Assembly (NCBI GenBank): GCA_013817025.1
Contig: JACDDK010000005.1
Location: 1 to 18,149 of the forward strand
Source: Rubrobacter sp.
GTDB lineage: Bacteria > Actinomycetota > Rubrobacteria > Rubrobacterales > Rubrobacteraceae
Direction of reading: 5' to 3'
Length of the DNA stretch: 18,149 nucleotides
Translations under genes and position numbers: made by a program
In this document: one piece after another, positions 14,083-18,149 of the stretch
Layout of the letters: each line of letters begins with the position of its first letter
How positions within the stretch are numbered: position 1 is the first letter of the stretch
The notes under the pieces: model-generated
What the model was told of the DNA's origin: nothing
What the model saw: only the letters and a program-made list of their open reading frames with translations
Database searches by the model: none

Positions 14083-14640
14083 CTACGCGGAGCTAACCCG
14101 CCAGCCCCGATTATCGTCCTCGGTGGGCTCGGGTTGCTGCGCCGGCTGACGTTCGGGAGTTCGTACAACAGGCCGCACGGGTACTCCGCCAAGCTCCTGG
14201 CGGGACTCGCCCACCGAGACCAGGGAATCCTCGAACCAGTTCTCTAGCTGGCCCATAACTCGGTCCCTGTATACCTCGGAGCCGCTGGAGACCTCTTCGG
14301 CGTAACGTTCGGCCCGCTCCGTAACCTCGTCGGCCCGCCGCAACGCACGCCGGTGGACCTCGGATTCCTCCACCCGGTCCTCCGTGCGCCGATGGGCATC
14401 CTCGATGATGCGCCGCGCGTCTTCTTCGGCCTCGGCCACCATCGCCGCGCACTCCCGCCGCAAGGCCTCCGCTTCTGAGAGCTCGCCCGGCAAAGAGCCT
14501 CGAAGCTCGTCAAGCATCACAAGCAGATCCGACCGATCCACGACCGCAAGCCCCTTACGCATCGGAACGTTGGATGCGTCCTGGACAATAGCCTCTAACT
14601 CGTCCATTACCCCGCTTATGTACTGCATGTCTTCTCTCAT
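14083..14640 (-). CDS. SepIVA/DivIVA-like coiled-coil septation protein
   Basis: A 185-residue cytoplasmic protein. Its N-terminal part (DELEAIVQDASNVPM, then VVDRSDLLVMLDELRGSLPGEL) follows the pattern of the mycobacterial SepIVA family (Rv2927c type), which works in septum formation and envelope growth and is often misannotated as an ATP synthase b subunit. Residues 55-140 form a long charged helix rich in Glu, Arg and Ala (AEAEEDARRIIEDAHRRTEDR), expected to be coiled coil. The tail is Pro/Gln-rich and probably disordered. ATG at 14640 lies 7 nt after an extended -10 TGC-TAGGGT, so leaderless initiation is possible; GGAG only 2 nt before it is too close to work well. ATG at 14628 is an alternative start. 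Confidence 0.78.
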   Translation of the reverse strand: MREDMQYISGVMDELEAIVQDASNVPMRKGLAVVDRSDLLVMLDELRGSLPGELSEAEALRRECAAMVAEAEEDARRIIEDAHRRTEDRVEESEVHRRALRRADEVTERAERYAEEVSSGSEVYRDRVMGQLENWFEDSLVSVGESRQELGGVPVRPVVRTPERQPAQQPEPTEDDNRGWRVSSA

Positions 14641-14647
14641 GGCTCCA

Positions 14648-14656
14648 ACCCTAGCA
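14648..14656 (-). promoter_or_regulatory. Extended -10 (TGC-TAGGGT) before the SepIVA-like gene
   Basis: On the minus strand TGC directly precedes TAGGGT, whose end lies 7 nt from ATG at 14640. No consensus -35 is visible, as expected for an extended -10 promoter. Confidence 0.4.
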
Positions 14657-14826
14657 CGCCTATTCAGGCTACGCTAGCCTTTCTGAAAGTATTTTTCGGA
14701 GCTTTACCTCAACTTCAGGTCTAATTTTATCTTAAGGTTAAGTGTAATTGTACCTACGACTAAAGTTAGCTCTGGTAGCGGTATCCAGGCTCCGGTTTTT
14801 GGCTTTGCGTCGCGGGTTTCGGAAAG

Positions 14827-14835
14827 TTATCCACA
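14827..14835 (+). promoter_or_regulatory. Isolated exact DnaA-box sequence (TTATCCACA)
   Basis: TTATCCACA is the canonical DnaA box. It lies in the 218-bp gap between the Clp and SepIVA-like genes, which also has an A+T-rich stretch (14690-14770). Only one exact copy was found and no dnaA, dnaN or gidA lies nearby, so this is not an origin. Confidence 0.35.
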
Positions 14836-14858
14836 GGGCTTTGCCGGTGGGACTAAGG

Positions 14859-17135
14859 TTAAACCGGTTTGGCAGGGGTCTTTGGGGTGTCCGGCGTGGT
14901 GGATGTCACGAAGGTTATGCTTCCGGTGGGGTCGGCGTGGACGAGGACGGTGTCGGCGGGTTTGAAGCGTCCGGCGATGATCTCTTTGCTCAGGGGTGAT
15001 TCGATGAGCTTTTGGATGGCGCGTCGCAGGGGGCGGGCGCCGAAGTTGGAGTCCGCCCCCTCGGCGGCTATACGACGCTTCACCTCCATCGAGAAGCGCA
15101 GCGAGATGCCCTGTGCCGCGGCCAGGGTGCGGACGCGCTCCAGCAGCAGGTCGGCGATGCGGATGAGTTCGCCCTCGCCGAGGGCGTGGAAGACTATGAC
15201 CTCGTCCACGCGGTTGAGGAACTCGGGGCGGAAGAAGGTGTGCAGCCGCTGCATGAGGTGACCGTGCGTCTCGTCGTAGGCGCGGAGCATCTCGCCGGCG
15301 CCGGGGATAAGTTCCGCGCCCACGTTGCTGGTCATGATAATGACGGCGTTGTCGAAGGAAGCGGTGCGGCCCTTATTGTCGGTGAGACGGCCGTCTTCGA
15401 GAATCTGGAGCAGCATGTTGAAGACATCCGGGTGGGCTTTCTCCACCTCGTCCAGCAGCATGACCGAGTACGGTCGGCGCCGGATGGCCTCGGTGAGTTG
15501 GCCGCCTTCCTCGTAGCCGACGTAGCCGGGCGGGCTGCCGACGAGCCGGCTGACGGCGTGGCTCTCCATATACTCGGACATGTCCAGGCGGACCATCGCG
15601 TCCTCGTCGTCGAAGAGGTACTCGGCCAGAGCACGCGCGAGCTCCGTCTTGCCGACGCCGGTGGGGCCGAGGAAGATGAAGCTGCCTATCGGGCGGCGCG
15701 GGTCGGCGAGGCCCGCGCGGGCGCGGCGCACAGCCTCGGAGACAGCCTCGACGGCAGGCTCCTGGCCGATCACGCGCTGATGCAGGGCCTCCTCCATCGA
15801 GAGCAGGCGTTCGGCCTCGTCCTTTAGCATCCGGTTTACGGGGATGCCGGTCCACGCGCTGACCACGCTCGCTATCTCCTCGCGCCCGACGGAGGCGCGT
15901 CCCGCGTCGCCGTGGCCGTTGGTCGAGGTCTCCATGCGGACAAGGCTCGCGGCTTCGTCGAGGAGGTCGACGGCCTTATCGGGCAGGAAGCGATCGGGGA
16001 TGTAACGGTGAGCGAGGTTAGCGGCGGCGGCGAGAGCTTCGTCGGAGATCTCAACGCGGTGGTGAGTCTCGTAGTCGGAGCGGAGTCCGCGCAGGATCTC
16101 GACGGTCTCCATCTCGGTTGGCTCTTCGACGGTGATGCACTGAAAGCGGCGCTCCAGCGCGGCGTCGGGCTCGATGAGCTTGCGATACTCGGCGATGGTC
16201 GTGGCCCCGATCAGTTGCACGCCGCCGCGAGCGAGCGCGGGCTTGAGAATATCCCCGGCCATCCCGCCGCTCGACCCGAGCCGGGCTATATTATGCAGGT
16301 CGTCGATAAACAAGATGATCCGACCCTTCGAGTTGCTCACCTCGTTCAGGGTCATCCGCAGCCGGTCCTCGAAGTCCCCCCGGAACTTCGCCCCGGCCAT
16401 CAGGGAGCCCATGTCTAGGGAGAGCACGTAGCGGTTCTTCAGAAACTCCGGCACCTCCCCGGCGACTATCTTTCGGGCGAGGCCCTCGGCGATGGTGGTC
16501 TTCCCGACGCCGGACTCCCCGATCAAGACCGGTGTGTTCTTGGTGCGGCGGCCCAGGATCTGGACGACCCGCCGTATCTCGGCGTCGCGTCCGACGACGG
16601 GGTCGAGGTCGCCCTCGCGCGCGAGGTCGGTGAGGTTGACGGCGTGCTTGGCGAGCATACTGTCCGGGTTGGAGGATACGTCTCCCCCGCTCTCCCGCGC
16701 CTTTCGCAGGAAGTCGCGGGCGTCTTCTTCCGTAAAGCCGATTCCCTGAAGTACGTCGAAGGCGGCCCCGTCGCCAACGCGCAGGATACCCAGCAGGAAA
16801 TGCTCGGGTTCTACGTGGTCGCTGTCGAGGTCGCGGGACTCCTCCACCGCGTGCATCATGGCCTGCTTGGCCCTCGGCGTCGGATACACCCGGTCGTCCG
16901 AGGAGATCGGGCGCGAAAGCTCCGCTCGTCGCACGGCGTCCTTGATGGCGACCTCCGCCAGGTTGAGGTTGAGGTCCATCTCGTGGAAGATTCGGCGCAC
17001 CACCCCGTCCCGCTGCGCGAGTATCCCGAACAACACGTGCTCCGTCCCGAGCATGTTGGAACGCCCCCGCCGCACCACCGCGTGAGCGGTGTCGACGACC
17101 TCGCGGGCATCCTTCGACAAATTCCCCAGGTACAT
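14859..17135 (-). CDS. Class I Clp/Hsp100 ATPase, ClpC-like but without middle domain or ClpP loop
   Basis: A 758-residue AAA+ unfoldase. Two Clp-N repeats fill 1-145. NBD1 has Walker A GESGVGKT (206-213), pore loop GAKFRGDF, GATTIAEYRK and arginine fingers Arg329-Arg330. NBD2 has Walker A GPTGVGKT (490-497), pore loop GYVG, Walker B MLLDE (Glu563) and sensor GARPLRRA (699-706). Only about 32 residues separate KAVDLLDEA from WTGIPV, against some 80-90 in ClpC and more in ClpB, so the coiled-coil M-domain is absent. The segment from TSNVGA to FRPEF has no LGF/IGL-type ClpP-docking tripeptide. Walker B of NBD1 reads LFIDD, with Asp279 where Glu is normal. ATG at 17135 follows AGGGA by 7 nt. Its place after hspR is that of clpB. 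It may be a specialised disaggregase or remodeller. Confidence 0.9.
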   Translation of the reverse strand: MYLGNLSKDAREVVDTAHAVVRRGRSNMLGTEHVLFGILAQRDGVVRRIFHEMDLNLNLAEVAIKDAVRRAELSRPISSDDRVYPTPRAKQAMMHAVEESRDLDSDHVEPEHFLLGILRVGDGAAFDVLQGIGFTEEDARDFLRKARESGGDVSSNPDSMLAKHAVNLTDLAREGDLDPVVGRDAEIRRVVQILGRRTKNTPVLIGESGVGKTTIAEGLARKIVAGEVPEFLKNRYVLSLDMGSLMAGAKFRGDFEDRLRMTLNEVSNSKGRIILFIDDLHNIARLGSSGGMAGDILKPALARGGVQLIGATTIAEYRKLIEPDAALERRFQCITVEEPTEMETVEILRGLRSDYETHHRVEISDEALAAAANLAHRYIPDRFLPDKAVDLLDEAASLVRMETSTNGHGDAGRASVGREEIASVVSAWTGIPVNRMLKDEAERLLSMEEALHQRVIGQEPAVEAVSEAVRRARAGLADPRRPIGSFIFLGPTGVGKTELARALAEYLFDDEDAMVRLDMSEYMESHAVSRLVGSPPGYVGYEEGGQLTEAIRRRPYSVMLLDEVEKAHPDVFNMLLQILEDGRLTDNKGRTASFDNAVIIMTSNVGAELIPGAGEMLRAYDETHGHLMQRLHTFFRPEFLNRVDEVIVFHALGEGELIRIADLLLERVRTLAAAQGISLRFSMEVKRRIAAEGADSNFGARPLRRAIQKLIESPLSKEIIAGRFKPADTVLVHADPTGSITFVTSTTPDTPKTPAKPV

Positions 17136-17167
17136 GACTCGTCCCTTCCGGCTACCAATCCCCGATC

Positions 17168-17197
17168 ATTATAGCCGCCAAATGGTCATACCATCAA
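17168..17197 (-). promoter_or_regulatory. Promoter of the Clp gene
   Basis: On the minus strand TTGATG (17192-17197) and a perfect TATAAT (17168-17173) are 18 nt apart. The expected start near 17161 gives a leader of about 26 nt containing the ribosome site. The gene can therefore be expressed apart from the hspR operon. Confidence 0.75.
17182..17194. promoter_or_regulatory. Palindrome ATGGT-CAT-ACCAT in the Clp promoter spacer
   Basis: Exact 5-bp arms around 3 nt, placed between the -35 and -10 boxes, where a repressor would block RNA polymerase. It does not resemble the HspR site (CTTGAGT-N7-ACTCAAG) or the CIRCE element. Confidence 0.45.
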
Positions 17198-17215
17198 AAC
17201 CGGCGCGCTGGTCGT

Positions 17216-17701
17216 TCAGCGATTTTGATACACGGCGAAGCCGATGGCTACGAGCGCCGGCAGGACGACGAAGAACTGGAAGCTACCGGCGAGGACTTGC
17301 GGCAGTACGAACGGCGCAAAGGCGAGGGCGACGGAGACGCCGGAGACGATCATGGCTAGAGGCCCGCCGTTTCGGCCTCCGGCGCGGTGGATGAAGATAC
17401 CGGCCAGATAGCCCGCAAGGCCCGCGAATATCAAGCGGAAGGCGGGGATTTGGAAGATGGCGTATGCGACGGCCACCCCGACAACGGCGACGGCCACTCC
17501 AGCGAGCAGGCTCTTGACGATCTGATTGGTCTTCATCGCGCCGGCGCGGGCGCCTCGAGGAACGCGGGCGTCTTCGGGGCATTTGATGCCGACGGCGGTC
17601 TGGTTCATGCACTCGGTGCAGATGGGCCGTCCGCAGGTCGCGCACGAGACGCGGGTCTCGCGCTTGGGGTGCCGGTAGCAGTGCATCGGCGCGGACGCCA
17701 T
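17216..17701 (-). CDS. B-box zinc-finger membrane protein
   Basis: A 161-residue protein. The N-terminus MHCYRHPKRETRVSCATCGRP begins a Cys-rich B-box-like zinc site with Cys8, His11, Cys20, Cys23, Cys28, Cys31 and Cys41, the same module that precedes rhomboid domains in many actinobacteria. Here it is followed instead by four hydrophobic helices, about 61-87, 89-107, 114-138 and 142-158, with no rhomboid Ser/His motif, so it is probably not a protease. ATG at 17701 shares one base with the hspR stop (TGATG) and has GGAGGG 8 nt upstream. Its place between hspR and the Clp gene suggests a role in envelope or protein stress, but that is inference from position alone. Confidence 0.82.
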   Translation of the reverse strand: MASAPMHCYRHPKRETRVSCATCGRPICTECMNQTAVGIKCPEDARVPRGARAGAMKTNQIVKSLLAGVAVAVVGVAVAYAIFQIPAFRLIFAGLAGYLAGIFIHRAGGRNGGPLAMIVSGVSVALAFAPFVLPQVLAGSFQFFVVLPALVAIGFAVYQNR

Positions 17702-18093
17702 CAGGAGTCCCTCCGCGAAATATCGCCCCTCGGAACCAGCACGATCTCACGCCGGTAGCTGCGGTGTACTTCTCCGATCATTCGGTCGTGCTCCATTCTC
17801 ATTCGCTCCATCTCTTCCCGTAAACGCCGGTTCTCGGCCTCCAACCGGGAGATGTGGCGTTCCATGTCGAGGGTCCTTACGACCCCCGCGAGGTTCATGC
17901 CCATCTCCTGGGTGAGCTTCTGAATGTGGCGTCCCAACTCTATGTCTTCCTGCGAGTATAATCGCGTGTTCTTGATGCTCTTGCGCGGACGCAGCAATCC
18001 CTTATGCTCATACATCCGCAACGTCTGCGGGTGCACGCCTATAAGCTCGGCGGCCACCCCGATCATATACACCGGACGCTTCGAGAAGCTCAC
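17701..18093 (-). CDS. hspR: HspR, MerR-family heat-shock repressor
   Basis: A 130-residue MerR-type regulator. The winged-helix motif YMIGVAAELIGVHPQTLRMYEHKGLL (9-34), then NTRLYSQEDIELGRHIQKLTQEMGMNLAGV, is diagnostic of HspR, which represses dnaK and clpB operons and uses DnaK as co-repressor. A charged coiled coil (about 76-112) follows, and the tail YRREIVLVPRGD parallels the hydrophobic C-terminus of other HspR proteins. GTG at 18093 overlaps the stop of the preceding gene in a GTGA quartet, as expected at the end of a dnaK-grpE-dnaJ-hspR operon. No HAIR operator was found in the window; it would be expected upstream of dnaK, outside the window. Confidence 0.93.
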   Translation of the reverse strand: MSFSKRPVYMIGVAAELIGVHPQTLRMYEHKGLLRPRKSIKNTRLYSQEDIELGRHIQKLTQEMGMNLAGVVRTLDMERHISRLEAENRRLREEMERMRMEHDRMIGEVHRSYRREIVLVPRGDISRRDS

Positions 18094-18149
18094 GACGCCG
18101 AATCAGCCTTCCTGAACAGGTCCTCCCGCACATCCTCGTCACGCTCGTC
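18090..18149 (-). CDS. 3' end of an upstream gene, probably dnaJ (partial)
   Basis: The frame from the right edge is open for 19 codons and ends at TGA overlapping the hspR start. The peptide ends DLFRKADSAS, too short to identify. dnaJ is proposed because it normally precedes hspR in actinobacteria; position is the only support. Confidence 0.45.
   Translation of the reverse strand, partial: DERDEDVREDLFRKADSAS

Noticed and set aside
13924..14247. 107-codon plus-strand frame overlapping the SepIVA-like gene
   Set aside because: Its second half is antisense to the coiled-coil gene and it has no ribosome site or motif.
14681..14698. CTTTC-T-GAAAG followed by TATTTTT as a plus-strand terminator
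   Set aside because: The loop would be one base, no plus-strand gene ends nearby, and both neighbours are on the minus strand.
14690..14835. Replication origin suggested by the DnaA box and A+T-rich stretch
   Set aside because: There is only one exact box, and no dnaA, dnaN, rpmH or gidA lies in the window.
14859..17135. Naming the Clp ATPase clpA, because 758 residues equals the length of E. coli ClpA
   Set aside because: WTGIPV and the N-domain are of ClpC/ClpB type, and the ClpA-type ClpP loop is absent, so the length match looks coincidental.

Overview
The window is GC-rich bacterial DNA with densely packed genes on both strands, GGAGG-type ribosome sites and many GTG or TTG starts. An hspR-type heat-shock repressor followed by a Clp ATPase, a SepIVA-like septation protein and a B-box/membrane protein point to Actinobacteria. 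RNase HIII and a glmS ribozyme are more typical of Firmicutes. Together they suggest a deep-branching, Rubrobacter-like actinobacterium; the lineage is an inference.

Left part (1-5303, mostly minus strand): the 5' part of glmS with a self-cleaving glmS ribozyme in its leader, then a DUF1624/HGSNAT-type membrane protein. A plus-strand GNAT acetyltransferase is preceded by a five-codon mini-ORF. It converges on a compact minus-strand operon acylphosphatase > rnhC > threonine aldolase > GNAT, whose genes overlap or lie 2-6 nt apart.

Middle part (5390-13579, all plus strand): a GT2 glycosyltransferase fused to a GtrA membrane domain and a C-terminal GAF-like domain; a 562-bp gap with an inverted repeat and a possibly structured leader; a solitary pilT; a FemAB/FemX peptidoglycan-bridge transferase; a repeat-containing gap; typA/bipA; a DUF62 SAM hydrolase; and an overlapping two-helix membrane protein of unknown role.

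Right part (13580-18149): a gene-poor stretch with base composition unlike its neighbours, then a minus-strand block with a SepIVA/DivIVA-like protein, a Clp ATPase, a B-box zinc-finger membrane protein, hspR and the last codons of an upstream gene (probably dnaJ). This is the usual actinobacterial dnaK-grpE-dnaJ-hspR plus clpB neighbourhood. The Clp protein is atypical: it lacks the middle domain, lacks a recognisable ClpP-docking loop, and has Asp for Glu in the first Walker B.

The strongest leads are the glmS ribozyme, the unusual Clp ATPase with a palindrome in its promoter, the GT2-GtrA-GAF fusion, and a recurring layout in which a -10 box ends 6-9 nt before a start codon, suggesting leaderless mRNAs. 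Nothing here looks like a defence island, prophage, CRISPR array or insertion sequence.
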